DNA from: Salsuginibacillus halophilus | Lineage (GTDB): Bacteria; Bacillota; Bacilli; Bacillales; Marinococcaceae | NCBI RefSeq assembly: GCF_003014715.1 | Contig: NZ_PYAV01000006.1 | Location: 124,001-188,000, forward strand | Direction: 5' to 3' | Length of the DNA stretch: 64,000 bases | Part shown: positions 1 through 8,964 of the stretch, one piece after another | How positions within the stretch are numbered: the stretch's first letter is position 1 | Layout: the number at the start of each line of letters is the position of its first letter | Notes under the pieces: generated by a model | Database searches by the model: none | The model's input: the letters and a program-made list of their open reading frames with translations, nothing else | What the model was told of the DNA's origin: nothing | Made by a program: the position numbers and the translations under genes

Positions 1-1
1 T

Positions 2-1408
2 GAAGAACGGTCGTTAAGCCGGCAGCAGGTGGTACTTCAGGCAATGGAACAAGAAGATATGGTTACAGCTGAAGAAGCTGAACAAGCCTCAGCTGAAGTA
101 CTGAATTTCGCTTCGCTTGAAAATCAAAAGGCTGATCGCACGGCCCCGCATTTTCAAGATGAAGTTCTGCATATGCTTGAACATGAGCACGGTTTAACAA
201 AAGAAGAAATTCAACAGCAGGGACTTGAAATTCATACGACACTTGATGCTGATAAGCAGGAAGCTGCAGAACGCTGGGTAACTGAGGAAATGCCGCATGA
301 TAGTGATCTCCAATCTGCCTTTGTAGCCATTGCGCCGGATAGCGGGGATGTAGAAGCAATGGTTGGGGCCGTTGATTATGAAGAGAGCCCGTTTAACCGG
401 GCAGTGCGGGCTGAACGTCCTCCGGGTTCTACATTTAAGCCATTTCTTTATTACGCAGCACTTGAACAAGGATTTACCCCAGTAACGCCGTTTGTCAGCG
501 AGCCGACAACGTTCGTATATGCAGATGGCGAAGAAGAATACGAGCCGGGAAACTTTGCTGATAATTACGCGCATGACTTTATTACTCTGGCTGAAGCTAT
601 GGCATTTTCAGACAACATTTTCGCCGTTAAAACACACATGTATCTTGGTTTTGAAGCGCTGATTGAGACGGCACGCGCTGCCGGCATCACCTCTGAGATT
701 CCACCAAGCCCATCCCTTGCGCTTGGCACTGAAAATGTCGGCGTCACTGAGCTCACCGCCGGCTATGCACCTTTTGCAAACGGGGGGAGCCAGGTTGAGC
801 CCCGCTTTATCGAGAAAGTCATCGACCGCGAGGGAAATGTGCTTATTGAGACTGAACCGAACACTCAAGAAACTTTAGATGAACGGTACGCGTACATGAC
901 GACAGATATGATGAGCGGTATGTTTGATTTATCACTCAACCGGCACACAAGTGTCACTGGCAGTACCATTGCCCCGTTTGTTCAACAGCCTGCGGCAGGA
1001 AAGAGTGGTTCTACGAGCGCAGACAGCTGGATGATCGGCTTCACACCGGATTTGTTAACCGGCGTCTGGGTTGGATACGATGAAGGACGCACCCTTGATC
1101 ATAGCAGCGAAGGACAGATTGCTAAAAACATTTGGGCAAAATTCTTACGCGAACAACGCGAAAATACAGCTCATGCTTTTGAAAAACCAGATGACATTGT
1201 CGAAGTAGATATTCATACCGAAACCGGTCTGCTGCATGATGACGCCTGCGGCAGTGGACGCACGATGGCTTTTGTGGAAGGCACGGAGCCAGAAGCGGTC
1301 TGTACCGAGGAAATGGATATAGATCCAGAGCGCAACCGTAAAGAAGACGAGCTGCCTGAACGGAAAAACCGATTCTTCGACAGGCTGAAAAACTGGCTCG
1401 GATTATAA
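2..1408 (+). CDS. pbpG: Class A penicillin-binding protein, C-terminal part (5' end outside window)
   Basis: The reading frame is open to the left edge, so this is the 3' part of a larger gene. Numbered from the GTG at 29, the transpeptidase motifs are STFK (catalytic Ser about 134), SDN (about 194) and KSGST (about 325). The N-terminal glycosyltransferase domain expected of a class A PBP would lie outside the window. The tail is highly charged. The protein should crosslink peptidoglycan at the outer face of the membrane. The name pbpG (ywhE, PBP2d) rests on synteny with ywhD, ywgA and ywfO downstream; another class A paralogue is possible. Domain call is secure, paralogue name is not. Confidence 0.85.
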   Translation, partial: EERSLSRQQVVLQAMEQEDMVTAEEAEQASAEVLNFASLENQKADRTAPHFQDEVLHMLEHEHGLTKEEIQQQGLEIHTTLDADKQEAAERWVTEEMPHDSDLQSAFVAIAPDSGDVEAMVGAVDYEESPFNRAVRAERPPGSTFKPFLYYAALEQGFTPVTPFVSEPTTFVYADGEEEYEPGNFADNYAHDFITLAEAMAFSDNIFAVKTHMYLGFEALIETARAAGITSEIPPSPSLALGTENVGVTELTAGYAPFANGGSQVEPRFIEKVIDREGNVLIETEPNTQETLDERYAYMTTDMMSGMFDLSLNRHTSVTGSTIAPFVQQPAAGKSGSTSADSWMIGFTPDLLTGVWVGYDEGRTLDHSSEGQIAKNIWAKFLREQRENTAHAFEKPDDIVEVDIHTETGLLHDDACGSGRTMAFVEGTEPEAVCTEEMDIDPERNRKEDELPERKNRFFDRLKNWLGL

Positions 1409-1463
1409 GCAGGCTGAAGAATCCAATCGTTACATGTAAAGGAATCTCACCATCGTTTCACGA

Positions 1464-1486
1464 ATAGTACTCTAAGAGAGTATTAT
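1464..1486. promoter_or_regulatory. Inverted repeat upstream of the acylase gene (candidate operator)
   Basis: Arms ATAGTACTCT (1464-1473) and AGAGTATTAT (1477-1486) pair over 10 bp with one G-T wobble and a 3-nt spacer. There is no T-run, so it is not an obvious terminator. It lies about 20 bp before the acylase start and could be an operator or a 5'-UTR hairpin. Function is inferred from position only. Confidence 0.4.
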
Positions 1487-1504
1487 GCGAAAGCGGTGAG
1501 TGAG

Positions 1505-3952
1505 ATGGCAGAATCTGCACAGTCAATCAACAAAAACGAGCCGCGCCCAAAAAAGCGGCGCCGGCGTACATATATTTTGATTGGTATTCTCGGCAGCGGT
1601 ATTATCCTGCTTACAGCATCCATCATTTGGGGATATTTACAGATGCAGCGCCCTTTACCGAGCACCGACGGGGAGATTCCGGTACCTTATATGGAAGACG
1701 GCGCCTCAATTGTTCGCGACAGCCAAGGTGTGCCGCATATTGAAGCAGATAACACTTTTGATTTATATTTCGCCCAAGGGTTTGCCACCGCACAAGACCG
1801 ATTGTTTCAAATGGATATGAGCCGCCGGCAGGCTTCAGGCACTTTAAGTGAAGTTGTTGGTGAAGACGCCCTTGAAACAGATAAATACTTTCGTACATTT
1901 GGCCTCCGCCGGGCTGCAGAAGCATCACTAGAAGAATACGACGACAATACCATTTCAGCCCTGCAGGCTTATACAGAAGGTGTGAATGCTTTTATGGAGC
2001 GGGCGGTTCGAGAACAAAAGCTCCCTGTTGAATTCCGCATCCTCGGCTTTCAACCTGATACGTGGACACCGCTTGATTCTTTGACGATCGGCAAAATGAT
2101 GGCTTATGACCTCGGCGGAAAATGGGAGGGGCAGGCATTTCGACACTGGGCTGCCTCCAAATTTCCTGATGAAAAAGTAGAAGATTTAATGCCGGCTTAT
2201 CCTGCAGATGGACCTAATGTGCTTGAAGCGAACCGTGAGCATAGTGTAAATGTTGCGCATCACTTTCAAGACATCGGGCCGCTCATACCACCACCCGACC
2301 ACGGCAGCAACAACTGGGTGGTAAGCGGGGAACATACGAAAAGCGGCGAGCCGTTACTTGCCAACGACCCGCATTTAAGCTTAATGACACCTTCGATCTG
2401 GTATGAATCTCACTTAAGCGGACCTGATCACCAAGTTACCGGCGTTGTTTTCCCTGGAGTTCCAGGCATTGTCGTTGGTCATAATGAGCATGTAGCCTGG
2501 GGTGTAACCAATGTCAGCCCAGACGTGCAGGATGTCTTTCTTGAGCAGCGAAATGAAGATAACCCGCATGAATTCCTATATGATGGCGAGTACGAAGAAG
2601 CAACCGTGATAGAAGAAGAAATTTTTGTGGATGACCGGGATGAGCCGGTGATCCACGAAGTGGTTGAAACGCGGCGCGGACCGCTCATTTCAGAGTTCGC
2701 CTATCCGGAAGATGCCGAGGGACATCCACCGGAAACCGCGCTTTCAATGAAATGGACGGCACATGATGCCACAGCTGAGCTGGCAGCGGTGCTGGACTTT
2801 AACCGAGCAGAAAACTGGGAGGAATTTGAGGAAGCGCTCCGTTCGTTTGAAGCACCGGCACAAAACTTTGTCTTCGCTGACACTGAAGGGAACATTGCCT
2901 ATCGTGCCAACGGTCGGATTCCCATACGCAGCCAAGGGGAGGGACTGCTTCCCAAACCTGGATGGGACCCGGATTACGGTTGGGATGATTACATTCCATG
3001 GGATGAACTCCCGACAATCATAAACCCTGAAAGCGGCATGATTTCGACAGCGAATAACCGGATTGACGACGATGACTATACGCATCACCTCACCCATTCG
3101 TGGGCGCAGCCGTTCCGCCACAGCCGCATTCTTGAAGTGTTAGATGACGGAGACAATTTCACACCTGAAGATATGCAGGCACTACAGATGGACACGAAAA
3201 ACTTGCAGGCTGAAGAGCTGCTGCCGCTGCTTACGGAAGCTGTACAAAATGCGTCAGCAGAAAAACGCGCAGAAGATGAAGAGGCTCTTGAAGTGTTAGC
3301 ATCCTGGGATTTTTATGATGACCGGGACAAAGCCGGGCCAGCGGTGTTTCATTTGTGGCGGCTTGCGTTAATAGACATATTGTTTGCTGACGAAATGAAC
3401 GAAGACCTGCTTGAGCTTTTTTCCGGTAAGGAAGGGATTGTTGATAACATGATCCGAAGCGCTGCTGACGGGGAACCCGGGGCTTGGATTGCGGCTCGGG
3501 GCGGCTTGGAGGGCCTCGCACTTGAGAGTTTGCAAAAAGCTATTGACGAAGGTAGAGATGAGCTTGGTGCCTCCCCTTCCGACTGGGAATGGGGCGATTT
3601 TCACCAAGTGACTTTTGAACACCCCCTTGGCGCCGTGCCGCCGTTAAACTATTTGTTTAACCCGGGCACTCAGCCGATGGATGGCAGTCCGATTACAGTA
3701 CAGGCAGCCGGCTACGACGATGAGGCTCCAGGAGAAGTCGCTACAGCTGCCGGCTGGCGCGGTGTAATGGATCTGAATGATTTAAGTGAGAGCTATCATT
3801 CTGTTGCACCCGGACAATCGGGCCACAGATTCAGCCCGTGGTATGATGATCAAATCGACGACTGGATCGAAGGAAATTATCACTCAACATCAATGGATAC
3901 AAACGATGATGCCGGCGGCCGCTTGGAACTTTTCCCAATGGGTGGAGATTAG
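1505..3952 (+). CDS. Penicillin acylase family N-terminal-nucleophile hydrolase, membrane anchored
   Basis: About 815 residues. A Lys/Arg-rich cytoplasmic tail is followed by one membrane segment (about 26-47) and then the acylase fold with the early VPHI motif. The autocatalytic site is Gly-Ser in HGSNNWVV (Ser about 271, counted from the upstream GTG). In this family the precursor is cleaved before Ser, which becomes the nucleophile of the beta chain; members hydrolyse amides such as beta-lactam side chains, acyl-homoserine lactones or N-acyl amino acids. I chose ATG 1505 because GGTGAG lies at a suitable spacing; GTG 1496 in frame is an alternative. It follows the PBP gene on the same strand after about 95 bp. 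The family is clear, the substrate unknown. Confidence 0.88.
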   Translation: MAESAQSINKNEPRPKKRRRRTYILIGILGSGIILLTASIIWGYLQMQRPLPSTDGEIPVPYMEDGASIVRDSQGVPHIEADNTFDLYFAQGFATAQDRLFQMDMSRRQASGTLSEVVGEDALETDKYFRTFGLRRAAEASLEEYDDNTISALQAYTEGVNAFMERAVREQKLPVEFRILGFQPDTWTPLDSLTIGKMMAYDLGGKWEGQAFRHWAASKFPDEKVEDLMPAYPADGPNVLEANREHSVNVAHHFQDIGPLIPPPDHGSNNWVVSGEHTKSGEPLLANDPHLSLMTPSIWYESHLSGPDHQVTGVVFPGVPGIVVGHNEHVAWGVTNVSPDVQDVFLEQRNEDNPHEFLYDGEYEEATVIEEEIFVDDRDEPVIHEVVETRRGPLISEFAYPEDAEGHPPETALSMKWTAHDATAELAAVLDFNRAENWEEFEEALRSFEAPAQNFVFADTEGNIAYRANGRIPIRSQGEGLLPKPGWDPDYGWDDYIPWDELPTIINPESGMISTANNRIDDDDYTHHLTHSWAQPFRHSRILEVLDDGDNFTPEDMQALQMDTKNLQAEELLPLLTEAVQNASAEKRAEDEEALEVLASWDFYDDRDKAGPAVFHLWRLALIDILFADEMNEDLLELFSGKEGIVDNMIRSAADGEPGAWIAARGGLEGLALESLQKAIDEGRDELGASPSDWEWGDFHQVTFEHPLGAVPPLNYLFNPGTQPMDGSPITVQAAGYDDEAPGEVATAAGWRGVMDLNDLSESYHSVAPGQSGHRFSPWYDDQIDDWIEGNYHSTSMDTNDDAGGRLELFPMGGD

Positions 3953-3977
3953 ACAAATCACTTGAGCAACAAAAAGA

Positions 3978-4004
3978 GTGGACCTCACCTTTCGTGAGAG
4001 CCAC
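3978..4004. terminator. Terminator-like hairpin at left edge of repeat copy A
   Basis: GTGG and CTCAC pair with GTGAG and CCAC after a short A-run. The core CCTCAC-N-TTTCGTGAG recurs with one mismatch in the hairpin on the far side of repeat A (about 4429-4461), so it looks like a duplicate of that terminator. Confidence 0.5.
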
Positions 4005-4425
4005 AGCGTGTAGACAAATTTTTAAAAGGAACTATGGCTGACGTCGCTTTTCGGCGGACGCTTGCCCCAGGCACGGCCTCAACTTCCTCGGCAGAAAGTC
4101 TCTGCCTGCGGGATTTTCGGCTCGCGCTGTTCCTGGTGGCGTCGCCGCCGAGGCTCGTCAGTCTTGCATCATTTGATGGTCATAAATTGTAAAGGTCCTT
4201 TTGATCAAGCAAGTTCTACATGAATCATTTTCATCATGACGCTTCATGAACGGTCAAACGAACAACGTACATTGAAAATGGTTGATGATCCGTAAATTTA
4301 AAAGTGACCGTCTTCGTTTCGGTTACGTTCATGATTCGGTTTTTAGCCTCTTAATAAGGCAGCTTGCGAGCTTGGAGCAGTAAGCTGTGCGTGAATTTTA
4401 GATTTTATACTTTGTCAACAGTCTG
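4004..4425 (+). mobile_element. MITE-like repeat copy A (internal hairpin deleted)
   Basis: Non-coding element of about 420 bp filling most of the gap between the convergent acylase and acyl-CoA ligase genes. The left end reads CAGCGTGTAGACAAA and the right end, reverse-complemented, CAGACTGTTGACAAAG, giving terminal inverted repeats shared with copies B-G. The left half (GCTTTTCGGCGGACGCTTGC, then the ACGGCCTCAACTTCCTCGGC block) matches copy C; the central CTTGTTCGAAT hairpin block is missing. Terminator-like hairpins flank both ends. No transposase is encoded, so mobility in trans is inferred. Confidence 0.7.
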
Positions 4426-4426
4426 A

Positions 4427-4467
4427 GAAGGGCCCTCACATTTCGTGAGTGCCCCTTCTTTTTTATC
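4427..4467. terminator. Intrinsic terminator between acylase and acyl-CoA ligase genes
   Basis: GAAGGG and CCTCAC pair with GTGAG and CCCCTTC, followed on the + strand by CTTTTTT. It sits just beyond the ligase stop codon (minus strand) and could serve both convergent genes. Confidence 0.65.
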
Positions 4468-4487
4468 CGTTCATGCCTAACTTAAAT

Positions 4488-6044
4488 TTACGTCGTCTGC
4501 TGGGAAACTTCTTCGCGAAGGTGAAACTTTTGCAGCTTACCGCTTGCGTTGCGCGGGAGTTCACTTCTGAAGATGTAGCGGCGCGGTCGTTTATAATCAG
4601 CGAGTCCGTCATTTTCCTTACAGAAATCTTCCAAATCTGCTTCCGTTACAGACGGGTCGTTCACCACCACAAAAGCAGTTACCCGCTCACCCCACGCTTC
4701 ATCCGGTTCGCCAACCACAGCCGCATCAACAACTGCTGGGTGCTCAAACAATGTGTCCTCCACTTCGCGCGAGTAAATGTTTTCCCCACCACTTACGATC
4801 ATATCTTTCACCCGATCGCTCACCCATAAATACCCTTCACGATCGAGCGTCCCGACGTCACCGCTGTAGTACCAACCGTCACGAAACACTTCTTCCGTTG
4901 CTTCCGGGCGGTTAAAATAACCTTCCATCATACTCGGACCCCGGACAATAATTTCACCGAGTTCTCCGGGTGCTACAGTTTCTTCCGGTGAGCCGGATCC
5001 TTCTTCAGAGGTGCGCACGATGCGAATTTCGTGATGCAATAGCGGCTTGCCGGCGGACCCTGCTTTGTCGAGTTGTTCATCTTCAAAAAGACATGTAATC
5101 GCTGGACCCATTTCTGTCATACCATACGCCTGGATTAAATCAACGTTCACTGATTCTGCAATGCTTTTCACAAGTGAAGGCGCCATTGGGGCTCCCCCGT
5201 ATAATCCTTGCCGGAGCAGAGATAGGTCAAATGCGCTCAAGTCGTGCTGCAGCATTACATTCCACATCGTCGGTGCCCCGAAAAATGTTGTGACACGTTC
5301 GTCTTGCAGCGTCCGTAATGTTTCTTGTGGTTCGAAGTGATGCAAAATCACGTTAGAAGCACCCATATGCACGCGTGGGAGAAACGCACAGTGCAGTTCA
5401 GCACAATGAAACATCGGGGCAACACTTAACCCCCGGTCCTGGGGATGCAGACGTTTACTTGCCATTAACAACAAACTCTGGTCTACCACATCGCGGTGCG
5501 TATGCAGCACACCTTTTGGCTTACCGGTCGTACCACTTGTATACATGATGGCGTAATAATCATCTTCATCAATCATTACATCAGGCCGCTTTGGTTCAGC
5601 AGCATTGAGGTGATGATAAAATGATTCGGTACCTTCTGGCGGATCACCGTCGATACACCAATATTGAACCGCAGCGCGCTCCTTGATTGCAAGTGCCAGC
5701 GCTTCTTGTACCGCCTGCTCAAAAATGACAACTTTCGGGGCAGCATCGGTTATGATGAAATCAATCTCCCGGGCGGTTAAGCGAAAGTTGATCGGATTAA
5801 ATATCGCACCAAGTTTAGCACACGCAAAATAAACGTGGGCAAACTCACTCGTGTTAAACAATACCGTAGAAACCCGATCACCCTTATTCACCCCAGCGCG
5901 GCGGAGGGCCTCTGCGGTCCGGTTTACTTCCGTGTCCCACTCTCGGTATGACCAGCGCGCACCCAAGAGAACGTCGTACAAGGCTTCCTTATCACTATGC
6001 CGATCGACCGACTGCTCAAAAACCTCACGCAATGTAGGCTGCAT
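4488..6044 (-). CDS. Fatty-acyl-CoA synthetase (ANL superfamily AMP-dependent ligase)
   Basis: 518 residues from ATG 6044, chosen because AAAAGGAGG lies 6 nt upstream; an upstream in-frame start lacks a ribosome site. The adenylation motifs are complete: YTSGTTGKPKG (P-loop), YGMTE, a GWYYSGD motif, VSGGENIYSREVE, and the C-terminal catalytic lysine in NASGKLQK. The protein should activate a medium- or long-chain fatty acid with ATP and CoA, feeding beta-oxidation or lipid synthesis. The substrate chain length cannot be read. The 3' end faces repeat copy A. Confidence 0.9.
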   Translation of the reverse strand: MQPTLREVFEQSVDRHSDKEALYDVLLGARWSYREWDTEVNRTAEALRRAGVNKGDRVSTVLFNTSEFAHVYFACAKLGAIFNPINFRLTAREIDFIITDAAPKVVIFEQAVQEALALAIKERAAVQYWCIDGDPPEGTESFYHHLNAAEPKRPDVMIDEDDYYAIMYTSGTTGKPKGVLHTHRDVVDQSLLLMASKRLHPQDRGLSVAPMFHCAELHCAFLPRVHMGASNVILHHFEPQETLRTLQDERVTTFFGAPTMWNVMLQHDLSAFDLSLLRQGLYGGAPMAPSLVKSIAESVNVDLIQAYGMTEMGPAITCLFEDEQLDKAGSAGKPLLHHEIRIVRTSEEGSGSPEETVAPGELGEIIVRGPSMMEGYFNRPEATEEVFRDGWYYSGDVGTLDREGYLWVSDRVKDMIVSGGENIYSREVEDTLFEHPAVVDAAVVGEPDEAWGERVTAFVVVNDPSVTEADLEDFCKENDGLADYKRPRRYIFRSELPRNASGKLQKFHLREEVSQQTT

Positions 6045-6160
6045 ACATTTCCTCCTTTTGGATATTATCATTTATATATATAAAGTAAGCGATTTCAAAA
6101 TAGAAGTCAAACCTTTCAGAAAATTTAGAGGTTAAGTGACTGCATCCATTCATGAACCTA

Positions 6161-6213
6161 AAGACACGACAAACGCCCAAGGCATTGCGCAGCTTGGGCG
6201 TTTGTCGTGTCTT
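6161..6213. terminator. Perfect 20-bp inverted repeat, probable terminator of ywhD
   Basis: Arms at 6161-6180 and 6194-6213 are perfectly complementary with a 13-nt loop (GGCATTGCGCAGC). It lies between the stop of ywhD and the start of the acyl-CoA ligase gene, both on the minus strand. The T-run after the stem on the minus strand is short, so it may also act as an RNA-stability or antitermination structure. Confidence 0.6.
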
Positions 6214-6302
6214 AGCCTATATGCATGGCTGTAACAGCTAGTTTACGTTGATTTTCTTTCGTTCACAACCTATCACATCATTGTTCACAAAGAGTTCAAC
6301 TT

Positions 6303-6821
6303 TTACGTTAATGCTTCACGAAATTCCGGGGCAGCCCGGTCCCATAATTCTTCATTAAAAGCCTTCAAATACTCACCGAGATATTTACGCGACTCGTCAT
6401 CCATATGCTCAACAATGATATGCCCTTTCATCGCTTTATCCATGTTATTCACATGCTCTGGCATGCTTTTATAGCCACGGCGAATCTCCCGGTCGACCCA
6501 GACCGCACAAGCTCCAGCACCATGATAATATGGCTCGCCACCTTCGTTATGCTCTGTTGTGACCCAAACAATCCAGTAGCGTCGAGCGTTTGGTACTTCG
6601 TTAATATCTTTTAGCATCTTAATGCGCTTTTCAATCTCCGAGCGGGCATGCAGTGCTCCCATATCAATAAATACACGCTCATCCACCGGGTCAATAATCA
6701 CCGGGGTCATGTTATCAAGGTTAAAGGTGCCGGCACCATAGCCGCCATGGCCATCTGTAGAGTCTCCACTTAAAATGTTAAACTGCTTGTTCGATTTTCC
6801 GCCGCCTCCGAAAATATCCAT
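6303..6821 (-). CDS. ywhD: YwhD family protein of unknown function
   Basis: 172 residues from ATG 6821, the usual length of the family; GGGAG lies 8 nt upstream, while the longer frame to 6839 has no good ribosome site. Recognised from the STDGHGGYGAG block near the N-terminus, the PVIID segment and the MGALHARSEIEKRI segment, which are typical of Bacillus YwhD. It is soluble, with no membrane segment. No biochemical role is established that I know of. It is next to ywgA and ywfO on the same strand, and in Bacillus subtilis it neighbours pbpG. Confidence 0.85.
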   Translation of the reverse strand: MDIFGGGGKSNKQFNILSGDSTDGHGGYGAGTFNLDNMTPVIIDPVDERVFIDMGALHARSEIEKRIKMLKDINEVPNARRYWIVWVTTEHNEGGEPYYHGAGACAVWVDREIRRGYKSMPEHVNNMDKAMKGHIIVEHMDDESRKYLGEYLKAFNEELWDRAAPEFREALT

Positions 6822-6879
6822 CCTAATTGCTCCCTTCATTTCAAGGTTCCCGAAAGTTTAGTTTATCACAGCTCACTGC

Positions 6880-7380
6880 TTAATGCAGATGTGTGAGCTC
6901 ATCGATGAAAGCGTACGCTTCTTCAAAGTCTTCATCGCTGTAATTCTGCTTCTTTTTTAACGTATGCACCTTATCACGAACCTCTGCTTCCGTTAAATCA
7001 TCAAAGTAAAGAATCGTCGATACCAACTCTAAAAACTTTGAAGAGTTGTCATTCAACCTGCAGAATAACGTATCATTTCCAACAATCGCACTTTGATGCT
7101 GATTAAGGAATGTTTGCCCTTCCGGCGTTAATGAATAACGGTACTGATAATACCCGGATTTCTGCTCACGTACTTCTTCAACAAACCCGAGGCTGTTCAA
7201 CTCTTCCACCCGCAAGGTTAATTCTTCAGAATAAGGGCCAAACATATGAAAGTTGTACCGTTCTTGAAATGGCGCATTGAATTTTTTACTAATATATACG
7301 ATTTTTTGAAGTTTTTTGCGTCCGACAACTTCCCCTGCCGCTTGAAACAGTGCCATCAACTTTGCATGTTCTTGTAACAA
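6880..7380 (-). CDS. ywgA: YwgA family protein
   Basis: 166 residues, matching the family length. It appears to start at TTG 7380, with GGAGG inside the end of ywfO about 10 nt upstream; the ywfO stop is only 3 nt away, so translation is probably coupled. The N-terminal half (KKLQKIVYISKK, then the YNFHMFGPYSEEL block) resembles the winged-helix-like fold of type II TA-antitoxin/SocA-related domains; that likeness is from memory. The molecular function is unknown. It probably forms an operon ywfO-ywgA-ywhD. Confidence 0.85.
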   Translation of the reverse strand: MLQEHAKLMALFQAAGEVVGRKKLQKIVYISKKFNAPFQERYNFHMFGPYSEELTLRVEELNSLGFVEEVREQKSGYYQYRYSLTPEGQTFLNQHQSAIVGNDTLFCRLNDNSSKFLELVSTILYFDDLTEAEVRDKVHTLKKKQNYSDEDFEEAYAFIDELTHLH

Positions 7381-7383
7381 CGC

Positions 7384-8685
7384 TTAAGCGCCTCCTCTAT
7401 CCATCAAAATTTCCTGTATGCGCTGTTTTGTCGCATCACTGCCGGCTGCTTTAAGCAGCTCCTTCGGAAAGTAAACTTTTTGATCGGTCCGCTTTTTACC
7501 GGAAATTGCCTCAACCAGCTCTGATTCCCGCGATAGCTCGCGAAGCCGGTCATCTGAAGTTAGTAAATGAATCGGCATCCGCTCTTCTTCCTCGCCGGGT
7601 CGGTAGAAATCATACGGTAAATCAGAAGAAAAATCGATCACAAGATAATAATCCGGATCGAACCCGGCATCAATAAACAGCTGTCGCAGCTCGGACCATT
7701 GATTCATTACAAAATGCTGATCAAACTCTACATGTTCAAACAAACGCCGGTCTAAAAAGCGCCGACATAAGTCTTGTAAAATCGCATCTTCCTCTTCCTG
7801 CCACATTTGAAAATAATACATGGTCACCGATTCATCGAGCTTTATGTATTCTTCGAGCGTAATCTCATTATTGATAAAGCCAATAAAGTGACGCGGCGGG
7901 GTTTGAAATTCATAGCCTTTTTCGTACAAGTCTTTCACACGGTGCAGAAGTTTTGACAGAATGACTTCTGCACTCCGGGTTACCGGGTGGAAATACACCT
8001 GCCAATACATTTGATAACGGCTCATAATGTAGTCTTCCACCGCATGCATGCCGGTATATTTAATCACTGCCTGCTCTTCAGTCGGGCGCATGACTCTGAG
8101 AATCCGCTCCATATCAAAGTGTCCGTAACTCACCCCGGTATAAAAAGCATCTCGCTGCAGATAATCCATCCGGTCAGCATCAATCTGACTGGAGATCATA
8201 CTCACCACGAGTTTATTATCATACGTCTTCTCAATGACTTCCGCCACTTTTTCCGGAAAATCATCGCCCATCCTGCGCAATACGGCGTTTACTTCCGTAT
8301 CTTCTAAGATGATGCGGCGCGTCCACGCTTCATGATCAGTGTCATAAACTTTCTCAAACGAGTGAGAGAACGGCCCGTGTCCGATATCATGCAGTACAGC
8401 CGCTGCCAGACAAAGGAGGCGCTCGTTTTCGTCCCAGTTCGGACGGCCTTGAAACACATCAATAATGCGGCGCATAATTTCATACACGCCGAGCGAATGA
8501 TTAAAGCGGGTATGTTCAGCACCGTGAAATGTTAAAAACGTTGTGCCAAGCTGGCGGATCCGCCGCAGCCGCTGCACTTCGCGGGTACCGATTAAATCCC
8601 AGATAAGTTCATCGCGCACGTGAATATAGCGGTGAACCGGGTCTTTAAATACTTTTTCTTCCGGTAAAATCCGATTTCCCTGCAC
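7384..8685 (-). CDS. ywfO: HD-domain phosphohydrolase YwfO
   Basis: 433 residues from GTG 8685, the same size as Bacillus subtilis YwfO. The metal-binding HD signature VLHDIGHGPFSH is near residue 90, and FHGAEHTRFNHSLG upstream supplies another conserved His. The fold belongs to the dGTPase/SAMHD1-like group, so a (deoxy)nucleoside triphosphate phosphohydrolase is expected, though the substrate is not proven here. It is first in the ywfO-ywgA-ywhD run. AAGGTGG 8 nt before GTG supports this start. Confidence 0.88.
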   Translation of the reverse strand: MQGNRILPEEKVFKDPVHRYIHVRDELIWDLIGTREVQRLRRIRQLGTTFLTFHGAEHTRFNHSLGVYEIMRRIIDVFQGRPNWDENERLLCLAAAVLHDIGHGPFSHSFEKVYDTDHEAWTRRIILEDTEVNAVLRRMGDDFPEKVAEVIEKTYDNKLVVSMISSQIDADRMDYLQRDAFYTGVSYGHFDMERILRVMRPTEEQAVIKYTGMHAVEDYIMSRYQMYWQVYFHPVTRSAEVILSKLLHRVKDLYEKGYEFQTPPRHFIGFINNEITLEEYIKLDESVTMYYFQMWQEEEDAILQDLCRRFLDRRLFEHVEFDQHFVMNQWSELRQLFIDAGFDPDYYLVIDFSSDLPYDFYRPGEEEERMPIHLLTSDDRLRELSRESELVEAISGKKRTDQKVYFPKELLKAAGSDATKQRIQEILMDRGGA

Positions 8686-8917
8686 CTTGGCGCCACCTTC
8701 CCCTTCAATCTGCTTCTATTTTTCCCTGTTTGAGCAAGACATCAAACGAATCGTTTCGATCTTTTTTTCACTTGGTTTATTATATCGAATTGAAGCGCTG
8801 CTTGAAACCTTGTCACGAAAACAAATATAAGTGAAACATCTAAGTGCATGAAAGTAAGGGTGATACGTCGACCATTACTTTTCAAGGGTTTGTGTATCAC
8901 TACAAGGGGTGATTTTC

Positions 8918-8926
8918 TGCTATAAT
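8918..8926 (+). promoter_or_regulatory. Extended -10 promoter of lipL
   Basis: TGCTATAAT at 8918-8926 is an extended -10 element; the -35 region is weak. Transcription from about 8933 would exclude the upstream in-frame ATG at 8935 as a useful start and supports ATG 8965. Confidence 0.6.
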
Positions 8927-8964
8927 AAACAGCAATGAATTTTAACGAACGGGAGATTCAATTT

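Noticed and set aside
4449-4829. 126-codon ORF on the + strand
   Set aside because: Runs antisense through the acyl-CoA ligase C-terminus and starts inside the terminator.
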